Shown: piece after piece, positions 1 through 8,511 of the stretch | How the letters are laid out: each line of letters opens with the position of its first letter | How positions within the stretch are numbered: the stretch's first letter is position 1 | NCBI RefSeq assembly: GCF_007971025.1 | Contig: NZ_CP042436.1 | Location: 496,001-560,000, forward strand | Reading direction: 5' to 3' | Source: Mucilaginibacter ginsenosidivorans | Lineage (GTDB): Bacteria; Bacteroidota; Bacteroidia; Sphingobacteriales; Sphingobacteriaceae | Length of the DNA: 64,000 bases | The notes under the pieces: model-generated | The model's database searches: none | What the model was told of the DNA's origin: nothing | The model's input: only the letters and a program-made list of their open reading frames with translations | Program-made: the position numbers and the translations under genes

Positions 1-951
1 CGGAAGAGAGTAGCAATGGCGGTGGCGAGCCGCAGCGAAATTTTGAACGATAATAACAACACTTGCCGTTTGATCTTCAGCGAGGCGGATTACCTGCCGG
101 GGTTGATCGTAGATAAATACGCCGATTACCTGGCGGTGCAGGTACTTACGTCGGGCATGGAAAGGGAAATGCCCGTGATCATCGATGAACTGCAAAAGCT
201 GCTAAACCCGGTGGGAATTTTCGACAAAAGCGATGCAGCATCGCGGGTGCATGAAGGTTTGGGAACGATTAACCAGGTACTTGCCGGTCAACATCCTCCT
301 GGGATAGTTGAAGTGGTTGAAAATGGTATCCGTTACGGCATCAATATCGCCGAAGGGCAAAAATCAGGCTTCTATTGCGACCAGCGCGATAACCGCCGGA
401 TTGTAGCCGCACATGCTAAAGGGAAACGTGTGCTCGACTGCTTTTGCTATACCGGTGGTTTTACACTGAATGCGCTGAAAAGCGGCGCTTTATCGGTGAC
501 CAGCGTGGATAGCTCTGCCCTTGCTATCGAAACTTTGAAGACCAATATCGGGTTGAACAAACTTGATATATCCAAACACACCACCATCCAGTCCGATGTC
601 AACAAGCAACTGCGGGCACTGCGCGAGGATGGACAACAATTTGATATTGTTGTACTCGATCCGCCGAAGTATGCGCCATCGCGGTCTGCGCTTGATAAGG
701 CCATGCGCGCTTATAAGGATCTGAACCGGCTGGGCATGTTGCTGCTTGAAAGCGGTGGGTTACTGGCAACCTTTTCGTGTTCCGGTGCGATGGATATCGA
801 CACGTTTAAACAGGTACTGGCCTGGGCCGCGCTCGACGCGGGTAAAGAGGTACAATTCATTTACCAATTCTGCCAGCCTGAGGACCACCCGGTAAGGGCA
901 TCTTTCCCCGAAGGAGAATATCTGAAGGGGTTACTGTGCAGGGTTCTGTAG
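1..951 (+). CDS. Class I SAM-dependent rRNA methyltransferase, RlmI-like, 5'-truncated by the window
   Basis: The reading frame is open from base 1, so the true start and the N-terminal PUA domain lie upstream; about 316 residues of a family usually near 390 are visible. A SAM-binding motif (VLDCFCYTGGFTLNAL) near residue 150, the DPPK motif (VVLDPPKYAPS) near 225 and an FSCSG motif near 257 match the RlmI/YccW 23S rRNA m5C methyltransferases. The likely role is methylation of 23S rRNA in the cytoplasm. The stop TAG (949-951) is supplied by a 28-base palindrome. It converges on the gene at 988. The family call is firm; the exact target base is inferred. Confidence 0.88.
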   Translation, partial: RKRVAMAVASRSEILNDNNNTCRLIFSEADYLPGLIVDKYADYLAVQVLTSGMEREMPVIIDELQKLLNPVGIFDKSDAASRVHEGLGTINQVLAGQHPPGIVEVVENGIRYGINIAEGQKSGFYCDQRDNRRIVAAHAKGKRVLDCFCYTGGFTLNALKSGALSVTSVDSSALAIETLKTNIGLNKLDISKHTTIQSDVNKQLRALREDGQQFDIVVLDPPKYAPSRSALDKAMRAYKDLNRLGMLLLESGGLLATFSCSGAMDIDTFKQVLAWAALDAGKEVQFIYQFCQPEDHPVRASFPEGEYLKGLLCRVL

Positions 952-975
952 AGACGCAAGATTTTGCGTCTCTGT
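948..975. repeat. 28-base dispersed palindrome, copy 1
   Basis: Arms GTAGAGACGCA and TGCGTCTCTGT flank a short A/T centre. The same palindrome recurs at 13456-13483 and 18715-18742. Here it lies between two convergent genes and provides the stop codon of the upstream methyltransferase. It could fold as a bidirectional terminator hairpin, but no clear U-run follows. Confidence 0.8.
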
Positions 976-987
976 GAAATATTATTA

Positions 988-2250
988 TCAATCAAACCTC
1001 ACTCCGCCGTAGCTCGAGCTGATATTGATCATCTTGTCGCTACTGCCTTTGCCGATATGGCCCTTGAAATTTTTAGTAGGTTTCCAGCCTTTACTATCGT
1101 CAGACGGTGTTTTCTCCGTGATCTGAACCGGGGCATCGCCGTAGTTAAAGTCACCGTAACGCACGGTAATATCAAAGTTGGCATTGGTCGAATTATCGAT
1201 GCCGATCTTTAACCCTGAGTAGCTTGAACTGTACGAAAAGCTGCTGAAGTTTTTATCGAGGTTATCGATAGATATCTTACCTGCATAATGTGCATTGATA
1301 TTTCCCGAGCTCCTCAGCTTGCCAATTCTCACGTCGCCGGTGTATCTTAATTCACAATTTAACTTATCCACCGAACCAATATCCAGGCTGCCATAGCCGA
1401 CACTTACATCCGCAGACGAAAGTCCGTCGATCTCGGCGCTGCCATACCTCATTTTAATTTGGTTATCCGCATGCGGTAACGACTTTGCCGAAAAACTGCC
1501 GTATGCGCAGTCTATTTCAACCCGGCCGTCAAAATCAGGCAATTCGGTAGCGCCGTACCGGTTATTTATCGCCAAGGCATTTTTTGACGGCATGTATATT
1601 GTATAATTCACTTCGGCTTTATGATGATCATTCCGGTTATTGAACAGGTCCCATATCGAACCACCACTTCTGCTGCCGTAATTCGTGCTGAACGAAACCA
1701 CATCGCCGCTTTTGTCATCGGAAATACTGATGGCATCTATCATTTTCTGCGCAGTATTATCGTTATCGGCATAAGCCCTCATCTCCACATCCACTTTCAC
1801 TTCGTTCCTGTTCCAGGTATTCACCACAACCTTACCGAATTTATTATCGATCCTTAGCTTATCGTTGGCATCCAAAGCATAGGTTTTGGTATAATTTTTT
1901 ACCCGTTCGCTAACATTGCCGCTTTGATCCATCCCGACATCCATCGCCGCATTCACATCCACATTGATGCTGCTCACGGCGCTTGTTATCCCTGTGGCAA
2001 CAAGCGAGTGGATATCCATATTGAGTTTACCCAGGCTTTTATTTAACGTCTTATCCAGTTTCTCCATCGCCAGGTCCAGGTGCTTTAAATTGACGTCCAG
2101 GTTCAGGTCGATCAGTTTATCAGTCTTTTCGTCGTTGAATTCCCGGTCGCCTTTCCCGGCTGTTGCGGCGGTATCCTGTGCAAGTACCGGCGCAGCACAC
2201 GCAAGCAGGGCAATCAGTATAAGGGCAGGTTTATATGCTTTTATTTTCAT
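988..2250 (-). CDS. Secreted repeat-rich beta-strand protein, DUF4097/adhesin-like
   Basis: The 420-residue product begins with a signal peptide (hydrophobic segment near residues 9-22, ending VLAQ). Residues about 30-110 are charged and probably helical. From about 130 onward the chain is a series of short beta-strands marked by a recurring aromatic-Gly motif (RYGATEL, AYGSFSA, RYGSAEI, GYGSLDI, RYGDFNYG, SYGGVRF), as in DUF4097-type beta-helical proteins. It is the last gene of the sigma/anti-sigma operon and overlaps the anti-sigma gene by 20 bases, so it is probably the structural output or a partner of that signalling pair. The molecular function is unknown. Confidence 0.75.
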   Translation of the reverse strand: MKIKAYKPALILIALLACAAPVLAQDTAATAGKGDREFNDEKTDKLIDLNLDVNLKHLDLAMEKLDKTLNKSLGKLNMDIHSLVATGITSAVSSINVDVNAAMDVGMDQSGNVSERVKNYTKTYALDANDKLRIDNKFGKVVVNTWNRNEVKVDVEMRAYADNDNTAQKMIDAISISDDKSGDVVSFSTNYGSRSGGSIWDLFNNRNDHHKAEVNYTIYMPSKNALAINNRYGATELPDFDGRVEIDCAYGSFSAKSLPHADNQIKMRYGSAEIDGLSSADVSVGYGSLDIGSVDKLNCELRYTGDVRIGKLRSSGNINAHYAGKISIDNLDKNFSSFSYSSSYSGLKIGIDNSTNANFDITVRYGDFNYGDAPVQITEKTPSDDSKGWKPTKNFKGHIGKGSSDKMINISSSYGGVRFD

Positions 2251-2794
2251 TTTCTTGTTCTTTCTTCATCTGGTTATAGTGCTGTATCACATTAAGCTGC
2301 TGGTTAAGCACCTCGGTCTGTGCCTCCAGGTTCCGGATCATGGCTTGTAAAACCAGTTCGCGGTTTGGACTGTTGGCTAATTCAGCCTTAAGCTTTTTAT
2401 AGGTTGCATCCATTTTGGCTAGCTCCGCTGAAAATTCCTTATACATCTCCGGATCGTCCTGCGTTAGCGATCTCAGTTCCGAGCGCTTCGATTCAACCAG
2501 CGATGTATAGTGCATCTGCTGTTTGGCATAAGTGGGGTTGATGGATGCATAATCAAGCGGCTGCTTTTTCTCGTTGCGTACGTACACAAAAAATCCGACG
2601 CCCATCACGATAATGATAGATGCCGCTACTTTCAGCACGAATGCCAGCGAAAACGTTTTTGCTTCCCTTTTCTGCGGCGCCGTACCCTCGGCGGGCAAAT
2701 GTTTTTCTATCCTGCTCCACAGATCTGCCGACGGCTCGAGGTCATCAAACTCCTCCCTGTTAGCCTTCATAAAATCCTCCAATCGCTTGCTCAT
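2231..2794 (-). CDS. Membrane-anchored anti-sigma factor-like protein
   Basis: The 187-residue protein has an N-terminal soluble segment (about 1-48, with ADLWSRIEKHL), one transmembrane helix near 50-70 (VLKVAASIIIVMGVGFFVYV) and a C-terminal region predicted to be coiled coil (about 85-180). This single-span layout directly downstream of an ECF sigma gene, overlapping it by 4 bases (ATGA type), is the usual arrangement of an anti-sigma factor that holds its sigma at the inner membrane. No zinc HxxxCxxC motif is seen, so it is not a classical ZAS protein. The role is inferred from context and topology. Confidence 0.72.
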   Translation of the reverse strand: MSKRLEDFMKANREEFDDLEPSADLWSRIEKHLPAEGTAPQKREAKTFSLAFVLKVAASIIIVMGVGFFVYVRNEKKQPLDYASINPTYAKQQMHYTSLVESKRSELRSLTQDDPEMYKEFSAELAKMDATYKKLKAELANSPNRELVLQAMIRNLEAQTEVLNQQLNVIQHYNQMKKEQENENKSI

Positions 2795-3348
2795 GATATT
2801 CCTTTCTTAATTAATATTTCGTTCAGTTTCCGCTTCGCCCTCAAAAACTGCGTTCTCGAGGTGTTTTCGGATATATTTAATATCTGTCCTATCTCTTCGT
2901 GATCATATCCCTCCAGCAGGTAAAGTGACAGCACCAACCGGTAACCTTCCGGCAATTCCTTCATGGCTTCCTTCACCTGCGCCACCTTGTATTGTATCTC
3001 TTCGTCATCCCCGCTCTCCTCATCCGCTATATTATCCAGCTGGTCCTCGCCCAGCTCCACCATCTCCAGTTTGCGTTTGCGCAGCAGGTTAATGGCACGG
3101 TGCACCACGATCTGCTTCAGCCACAGCCCGAAGGTAGTTTCCTGCCGGAAGTCCCTTACACGGTTAAACGCATCAAGGAAAGCCTCCTGTAAAACATCTT
3201 CCGCCTCGTCGATACTACCTACAATCCTGAAAGCTACGTTTAGCATCGCTTTCGAATACAAACGGTAAAGTTCAAAACAGGCTTTTTTACTGCCCTGCTT
3301 GCACTCAACCACCAGGTGATAGTGTTTATCAACGTATACGGATTCCAA
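2791..3348 (-). CDS. ECF-type RNA polymerase sigma-70 factor
   Basis: The 185-residue protein carries sigma region 2 near residues 28-92 (AFRIVGSIDEAEDVLQEAF, then WLKQIVVHRAINLLRKRK) and region 4 near 128-180 (LPEGYRLVLSLYLLEGYDHEEI, then SENTSRTQFLRAKRKLNEIL), separated by an acidic linker. Length and order match extracytoplasmic-function sigma factors. It leads a three-gene operon with an anti-sigma-like membrane protein and a secreted beta-strand protein. It probably directs RNA polymerase to envelope-response promoters; the inducing signal cannot be read from the sequence. Confidence 0.93.
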   Translation of the reverse strand: MESVYVDKHYHLVVECKQGSKKACFELYRLYSKAMLNVAFRIVGSIDEAEDVLQEAFLDAFNRVRDFRQETTFGLWLKQIVVHRAINLLRKRKLEMVELGEDQLDNIADEESGDDEEIQYKVAQVKEAMKELPEGYRLVLSLYLLEGYDHEEIGQILNISENTSRTQFLRAKRKLNEILIKKGIS

Positions 3349-3706
3349 AATTTACAGCTTTCAGGTTATATGACGCAGGGTATTTTCGAACGTTGCATGA
3401 AACGTTAAATCTATATAAAGAATTTGTAGAAAGACAGTATTTTGAGAGCCAGGAAATATCCGCTGTAGCTTTGCGGCCGTCATTTGGTAAAAAAGCGATA
3501 ACGCCTGTAGTGCCGGCTGCAAGAAGCGAGTAAACGGACGCACTAAGGGCGTAGCCGGCCTGCACACCGGGCCAGCCTGATAGCCGGGGAGGAGCAAGAT
3601 ACGCCCGGTGGTTATTTTGGCATATGCCTTAGTCCTTTATTTTTCGATCAACCGTAAACGCTCTAAAAGGATTGTTAAATGGTAAACTTATACAACAAAC
3701 CGGGAT
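3349..3706. other. 358-base intergenic region with a GC-rich core
   Basis: No convincing gene is seen. A GC-rich segment near 3460-3610 contrasts with its AT-rich flanks and is open in two reverse frames, but neither gives a recognisable protein. It must hold the promoter of the reverse-strand sigma operon; I could not pick a clear TAnnTTTG element. Confidence 0.4.
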
Positions 3707-4153
3707 TTAGCCTTTTTCGACATAGGATTTCAGCCCGGCCATGAATTTTTTTATCCCTTTGTCCGATTGTTTGCGGATCATCAGGGTATCCAGCAACTTT
3801 CCAAATAACCCAAACTTAACCTGGTACTGCATTACCTGTTTTACCTTAACACGGCCATCGCTAATTTCAAAACTGTAACGGTGATTAAGCCGCTCTACCG
3901 GGAAAGAGCAGGCGGTCAGCTCGTAGGATAAGGCTTCATTCGGTTTGAAGATCGTCACTTTTTCTTCAAACCAGTTCTTACCATCCATCATCTCTACTCT
4001 TCGTTTGGCACCCGGCCCGCTTTTTTCACTGCCGATGGCAGTAGATTTCCTGACGGTAGGATCGTACAGTTCCAATGCTTCTACGTTGGTCAATGCCTTC
4101 CATATTTTTTCAATGGGCGCATGGATAGTGACTTCGTTGGTTAAGATTGTCAT
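3707..4153 (-). CDS. SRPBCC-fold protein (polyketide cyclase/START-like)
   Basis: This start gives 148 residues (MTILTNEVTIHAPIEKIWKAL), the typical opening of SRPBCC proteins: a first beta-strand followed by a PIEKIWKALTN helix. Central and C-terminal parts (YSFEISDGRVKVKQVMQY, then a C-terminal helix KGIKKFMAGLKSYVEKG) fit the helix-grip fold that binds hydrophobic ligands. A start 13 codons earlier is possible but would run through an operator-like repeat, so the inner ATG is preferred. It is divergent from the HxlR regulator at 4256, which probably controls it. The ligand is unknown. Confidence 0.82.
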   Translation of the reverse strand: MTILTNEVTIHAPIEKIWKALTNVEALELYDPTVRKSTAIGSEKSGPGAKRRVEMMDGKNWFEEKVTIFKPNEALSYELTACSFPVERLNHRYSFEISDGRVKVKQVMQYQVKFGLFGKLLDTLMIRKQSDKGIKKFMAGLKSYVEKG

Positions 4154-4177
4154 GTTAACTATTTCTAAGATATTACT

Positions 4178-4194
4178 ACTTGCGATTTGCAAGT
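4178..4194. promoter_or_regulatory. HxlR operator-like palindrome, site 1
   Basis: A perfect inverted repeat, ACTTGC-GATTT-GCAAGT, sits in the divergent promoter region between the SRPBCC and HxlR genes. The same 17-base frame recurs 34 bases away (about three helical turns), which is what a dimeric winged-helix regulator would need. Binding by the adjacent HxlR protein is inferred. Confidence 0.65.
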
Positions 4195-4211
4195 GTAAAA
4201 ATAAGTTGACG

Positions 4212-4228
4212 ACTTTTAAATTGCAAGT
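4212..4228. promoter_or_regulatory. HxlR operator-like palindrome, site 2
   Basis: ACTT-TTAAATT-GCAAGT matches site 1 in its outer bases and keeps the GCAAGT half-site exactly. It overlaps the TTG (4221-4223) that sits 21 bases before the TATTTTTG (4245-4252) of the hxlR promoter, so occupancy here would be expected to block the regulator's own transcription. Confidence 0.6.
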
Positions 4229-4252
4229 ACTTAAAAAAATATATTATTTTTG
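4221..4252 (+). promoter_or_regulatory. Bacteroidota-type promoter of the HxlR gene
   Basis: TTG at 4221-4223, a 21-base spacer and TATTTTTG at 4245-4252 match the TTG-N(17-23)-TAnnTTTG form. Only three bases separate it from the ATG at 4256, so the transcript would start at or next to the start codon. Confidence 0.65.
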
Positions 4253-4255
4253 CCT

Positions 4256-4675
4256 ATGGCAAAACAAAAAAGACGATCGGATTGCCCCATCAGCACGGCG
4301 CTGGATATTTTCGGAGACAAATGGACGCTGCTCATCATCCGCGACCTGATGTTTAAAGGCAAACAGCATTACGTCGAGTTCCTGCAATCGGAGGAAAAGA
4401 TCGCCACCAATATCCTGGCTGACCGTTTACATATACTGGAACAACATGGCATTATCAGTAAAAGTATCGACCCGGCCCACGGGTCCCGGTATCTTTACCA
4501 CCTGAGCGTGAAAGGGGTCGACCTTTTACCCATGCTGGTGGAAATGATCCTTTGGAGTGCCAGGTATGACCCTGCTACCGCCGCTGATGCGGAGTTTATC
4601 GCGGCGGCGCGACAGGATTTGGCGGGTCTGCTGAAAACTATCAAACTTGGATTAAAAGAAAAAATAGCTGTTTAA
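4256..4675 (+). CDS. HxlR-family winged-helix transcriptional regulator
   Basis: The 139-residue protein has the HxlR signature CPISTALDIFGDKWTLLIIRDL near residues 10-31, followed by the recognition wing (ILADRLHILEQHGIISK) and YHLSVKGVDLLPML. The conserved Cys near the N-terminus is often a redox or electrophile sensor in this family. The ATG at 4256 is chosen over a TTG two codons upstream because the promoter abuts it. It is divergent from an SRPBCC gene, with paired 17-base palindromes between them that are likely its operators. The inducer is unknown. Confidence 0.9.
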   Translation: MAKQKRRSDCPISTALDIFGDKWTLLIIRDLMFKGKQHYVEFLQSEEKIATNILADRLHILEQHGIISKSIDPAHGSRYLYHLSVKGVDLLPMLVEMILWSARYDPATAADAEFIAAARQDLAGLLKTIKLGLKEKIAV

Positions 4676-4741
4676 CCACATATGACATTAAGCGATTAAA
4701 AAAGATGTAAGACAAGTTTCATAATACAATAACCCTTTCGC

Positions 4742-5596
4742 ATGGTACTGGCTCATCAAAAATTTGATTTCAACGGTAAATGCCTGATAGAAAAAGTTGT
4801 AATCCAGGCACCTTTCCGATTTGCGGCAAACTTCCAGGACGAGGCATGCTTCATCTATTTTGCAGAAGGCAAAACAACTATCAACTCGGCGAGCGAACAA
4901 ACCACCATCACGCAACGCGAATCCGTTTTGCTGAAATGCGGAAGTTATTTTGCTGACCTGCTGAAGTACAGTGATGCCGACCGGTTTGAGATCCTGGTTT
5001 TTCACCTTTATCCCGACATTCTCCGAAGTATCTACAACGACGAAATCCCTGCTTTTTTAAAGACATCTTTAAAAAACACCTTCATTCAAAAAGTAGCGAC
5101 CGATATGATGGTTCAAAAATTTGTAGAGAGCTTATATTTCTATTTGGATCATCCATCATTGGTCAGTAACGATTTGCTGGAACTTAAAATAAAGGAGCTG
5201 ATATTACTTTTGGTACAAAGCAAAAACGCTGCGTCCATCGTCAGCCTATTTGCCGAATTGTTTACTCCCCGGATCTTAAGCATAAAGGAAATTATCGGTG
5301 CCCATTTATTCTCTGATTTAACTATAAGCGACCTGGCGGATTTATCCAACCTTAGTTTATCAACCTTCAACCGGACATTTAAAACGATGTTTGGCGATAC
5401 CCCGGCCAATTATATTAAAACAAAACGACTTGAACGGGCACATGAGCTACTTTCTATAAGTTCATTAACGGTCAGCGAAATTGCCTTTCAAACCTGCTTC
5501 CCCACCCTTGCGCATTTTTCAAGATCCTTCAAGGAGCGTTACCAATGTTCGCCGAGCGCATACCGGTTATCAATTGCGCCAGATGCTTTTAAGTAG
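4742..5596 (+). CDS. AraC-family transcriptional regulator
   Basis: The 284-residue protein has an N-terminal sensor part (about 1-165, cupin-like as in ExsA-type regulators) and a C-terminal double helix-turn-helix (about 185-280). Key segments are LTISDLADLSNLSLSTFNRTFK, then GDTPANYIKTKRLERAHELL, and the second HTH with the family-typical HFSRSFKERY and SPSAYR. It precedes the SDR gene at 5678 by about 80 bases in the same orientation and is the best candidate regulator of the 5.7-8.3 kb gene group. The effector is unknown. Confidence 0.9.
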   Translation: MVLAHQKFDFNGKCLIEKVVIQAPFRFAANFQDEACFIYFAEGKTTINSASEQTTITQRESVLLKCGSYFADLLKYSDADRFEILVFHLYPDILRSIYNDEIPAFLKTSLKNTFIQKVATDMMVQKFVESLYFYLDHPSLVSNDLLELKIKELILLLVQSKNAASIVSLFAELFTPRILSIKEIIGAHLFSDLTISDLADLSNLSLSTFNRTFKTMFGDTPANYIKTKRLERAHELLSISSLTVSEIAFQTCFPTLAHFSRSFKERYQCSPSAYRLSIAPDAFK

Positions 5597-5677
5597 GATA
5601 AATCAGACAACATTCTGACTTTTAAAGACAAATCCGGGATGAGGATCGCGTGCATCTTTGCTTTGTAAAAAAGCAAC

Positions 5678-6460
5678 GTGGATTTAAGCAATAATACAAT
5701 TTTAATTACCGGTGGTGGTTCGGGCATTGGGTTTACCTTAGCTAAAAAATTCATCCAATTAAATAACCGGGTGATCATTTGCGGAAGAAATTTAGAAAAA
5801 TTAAAAGCCGCCAAGCAAAAATATCCATCTATTGAGATAATTCAGTGCGATGTTTCTGATGAACATTCGGTAGAAACATTGGTGCAGGAAATTCTGGAAA
5901 CACATCCCAACCTTAATTTCCTGGTCAACAACGCCGGTATAATGAAAATGTGGAACATCCGGCGCGAAACCACAAATATCCGGGAACAGAAAAAAGAGAT
6001 CCTGACTAATTTTTTTGGAACTGTTCAGCTTACACAATCGCTGATCCCACATTTATTAGGGCAAAAAAATAGCGCTGTCCTGAATGTTTCATCGGGGCTG
6101 GCGTTCGTACCGATGTCGGCAGCGCCAATTTACAACGCTACCAAAGCAGCCATACATTCTTATTCCATATCAATTCGCCAGCAATTACAGAACACGGCTA
6201 TTAAAATATTTGAAGTATTACCTGCTGCCATCGAAACGCAAATGGCAACAGACATGGAAAAAATTATCGGTATTGAAAACAGCGGCCCGAAAATGTCCCC
6301 TGAAAAATTGGCAGAGTTAACCATAAAGGGAATAAAAAATGACACTTACGAAATACGTCCCGGTATGGCGAACATGCTTTATCACTTACATCGTTTCACT
6401 CCCTCGCTTGCCCAAAACATGATCAGAAAGCAATCGGAAAAAATATTACTCAAGCTCTGA
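5678..6460 (+). CDS. SDR-family NAD(P)-dependent oxidoreductase (DltE-like)
   Basis: This 260-residue classical short-chain dehydrogenase has the cofactor motif TGGGSGIG near residues 11-18, NNAG near 87-90, a catalytic Ser in NVSSGLAF and YNATK as the active-site Tyr/Lys. The GTG start is used because an in-frame stop lies just upstream and no ATG precedes the Rossmann fold. It lies downstream of an AraC regulator and upstream of a membrane protein, a second SDR gene and a DoxX protein, suggesting one transcription unit. The substrate is unknown. Confidence 0.88.
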   Translation: MDLSNNTILITGGGSGIGFTLAKKFIQLNNRVIICGRNLEKLKAAKQKYPSIEIIQCDVSDEHSVETLVQEILETHPNLNFLVNNAGIMKMWNIRRETTNIREQKKEILTNFFGTVQLTQSLIPHLLGQKNSAVLNVSSGLAFVPMSAAPIYNATKAAIHSYSISIRQQLQNTAIKIFEVLPAAIETQMATDMEKIIGIENSGPKMSPEKLAELTIKGIKNDTYEIRPGMANMLYHLHRFTPSLAQNMIRKQSEKILLKL

Positions 6461-6504
6461 TTATCGACAAATCATATCATACACAAATTGAAACAAGGAA
6501 TAAC

Positions 6505-7026
6505 ATGCGACAACTGACAAATACAAAAAGCCGGCTAAATATTGGTTGGAAACTCATGGTTGTGTTCGGGGCACATTGGTGCCTTCTTGCTGTTCTTATG
6601 CCTTTAACTTCCTATCTTTCTCTGCCCAATCAGCCAATGACCACCTTTGGTATAGCAGATGAAAAGCTTACCGGCCTTTCCTGGGGTCAAATCATTTCAG
6701 TTAGCCCCGATCTTGGGCTATGGATCGTACTTACAAAAATCAGTATGTCTGCCATGATGATGGGCCTGGGCATTCTCATTGCAACACTTTCATACAAGGT
6801 TTACCGCCAGGGAGATCGGTGGGCCTGGCGTGCGCTTCTTGCCTCAACGCTGATCCCAATATTTGTCTATTACGGCTTTATTTGCGCCATCCACATATCG
6901 CACAGAATACCCATCTGGACATTTCGGCCGGGAAGTTCAGGAGTTATGGCAGATTTAGTTAACGTCTTTGTGCTTACCTGGCTCTACTTCGGTCTCTGGT
7001 ATCCAAGAAAACATTTGAAAGATTGA
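6505..7026 (+). CDS. Integral membrane protein of unknown function
   Basis: The 173-residue protein has about four predicted transmembrane helices, near residues 16-38, 70-95, 107-130 and 147-165, and no signal peptide or recognised domain. It sits 44 bases after the first SDR gene and 25 bases before the second (frameshifted) SDR gene, so co-transcription is likely. I cannot assign a family. Confidence 0.72.
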   Translation: MRQLTNTKSRLNIGWKLMVVFGAHWCLLAVLMPLTSYLSLPNQPMTTFGIADEKLTGLSWGQIISVSPDLGLWIVLTKISMSAMMMGLGILIATLSYKVYRQGDRWAWRALLASTLIPIFVYYGFICAIHISHRIPIWTFRPGSSGVMADLVNVFVLTWLYFGLWYPRKHLKD

Positions 7027-7051
7027 AAAACAGTAATTATTAAAAACCAAA

Positions 7052-7848
7052 ATGAAAACCATAATCGACAAAAATAAATTTGGCCCTTGGGCAATTGTAA
7101 CCGGCGCATCGTCGGGTATCGGTAAAGGATTTGCTCAACAACTTGCGGCAGACGGGCTGAATTTAGTACTTGTTGCACGGCGGGTGTCTCTTTTAGAAGA
7201 ATTAGGCAGCGAGCTGGCAAAGGAATTTAAGATACAGTATCGAACAATTGAAGCCGATTTGTCAGAGGAAAGTGCGATCAAAAAAATTAGTGAAGCTACT
7301 GACGACCTTGAAGTAGGTATCTTAATTTCAAATGCAGGTACAGGAAATGTGGGCAAATTTTTCTCCGTTGAATTATCCGAGCACAGTTATATTTTGCAGC
7401 TTAACGCAATTTCGCACTTAAGCCTCATACACTATTTTGGTAAAAAAATGGCAAGCCGAGAAAGGGGGGCATTCTTTTGACAGGGGCAATGGGCGCCATA
7501 GAGGGTGTTCCCTATATGGCAAATGATGCCGGAACAAAAGGTTACATTCAAAGTTTGGGAAAAAGTTTACATAACGAACTTATGGAGTTTGGACTGCACG
7601 TTACAGTATTGGTAACAACCCCAACCGAAACGCCGGTGTTTTACAAACTCGGGTTTACCAAAAAAAATACGCCTGTTCAACCAATTTCAATACAACAATG
7701 TGTAACCGAAGCTCTTTCAGCTTTATCAAAAAATAAGGTCACTGTTTTGCCTGGTCTCAAATTCAGGATCATGGCTGCGCTTACACCAGGTTCGTTAGTA
7801 AGGAATATGAGCGGCAAAATGATAAAAAAGAATAACGGACTTATCTGA
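7052..7848 (+). pseudogene. SDR-family oxidoreductase interrupted by a -1 frameshift in a G run
   Basis: Two frames together make one SDR of about 265 residues. The first (7052-7480) holds TGASSGIGKGFAQQLA and SNAG and ends abruptly after MASRERGAFF. The second (7477-7848) continues with the expected LTGAMGA catalytic-serine strand, then NDAGTKGYIQSLGKSL, and runs to a normal C-terminus. The break is a run of six G residues at about 7464-7469; a seventh would read arginine-glycine-glycine-ILLTGAMGA and restore one frame. It may be a real pseudogene, a phase-variable tract or a sequencing error; all other gene features are intact. Confidence 0.8.
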
Positions 7849-7866
7849 CAAAATTGAAAAATAAAA

Positions 7867-8271
7867 ATGGATGCAAACACCAACATTCCGAAGATCCGGA
7901 AGATCGCCTTTTGGATAACAACAACGGTAATAGCCATTATGTATTTTGTAACCGGACTGGGAAACATTTTGCCTTTTACTCACATAGCACAGGACATGGC
8001 CCGGCTGGGGTACCCAACCTACTTTTTAAAGATAATTGGCACCTGGAAAATATTAGCAGCAACAGCCATCGTCATTCCCCGTTTTGACAGGGTAAAAGAA
8101 TGGGTTTATGCAGGTATGATGTTCGATTTGACGGGTGCCGCACTTTCCCGCTATTTTATTGGAGACCCCTTGCCGATGGTCATTATTCCGTTGTGCTTGT
8201 CCATTCTCGTAACAGTCAACTATGTGATCAGGCACGCTTTACATAATAAGGTGGCCGGCTCAACTTTATAG
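7867..8271 (+). CDS. DoxX-like integral membrane protein
   Basis: The 134-residue protein has four hydrophobic helices near residues 14-34, 55-70, 77-95 and 100-122. Motifs such as FVTGLGNILPF, RLGYPTYFLKIIGTWKILAA and KEWVYAGMMFDLTGA are typical of the DoxX-like family, small proteins tied in some cases to quinone or thiol redox chemistry. It closes the AraC-SDR-membrane-SDR gene group, 18 bases after the broken SDR gene. The family call is good; the function is open. Confidence 0.85.
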   Translation: MDANTNIPKIRKIAFWITTTVIAIMYFVTGLGNILPFTHIAQDMARLGYPTYFLKIIGTWKILAATAIVIPRFDRVKEWVYAGMMFDLTGAALSRYFIGDPLPMVIIPLCLSILVTVNYVIRHALHNKVAGSTL

Positions 8272-8511
8272 ATTGCAGAATAGTTCATACTAAAAACGGA
8301 AATTCACATAGCATTTAAACAGACAGCTTTACTTATATGCATGGTCAGCCTGGCAATTGGTGCCGGTGACTGAAAAGCTCGTTGAAGCGAATTATCGGAC
8401 AGGCTGACGTAGGAAAGGGAAGATTTATTATTTTATGATAAAGATTCAATGATCAATAATATTACTCTTATTAGATTTACCAGGTAATTTTCCGGGACAA
8501 ATAACCAATTG
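8272..8511. other. Intergenic region with a long-range inverted repeat
   Basis: GTCAGCCTG (8344-8352) pairs perfectly with CAGGCTGAC (8400-8408) around a 47-base loop that includes a smaller GGCA/TGCC hairpin at 8351-8364. No promoter, poly-T terminator or gene is evident, so this is either a structured RNA segment or a remnant. Confidence 0.4.

Noticed and set aside
3329-3597. Two overlapping reverse-strand frames (78 codons each) upstream of the sigma gene.
   Set aside because: They read the same GC-rich patch in two phases, match no family and overlap the sigma-operon promoter region.
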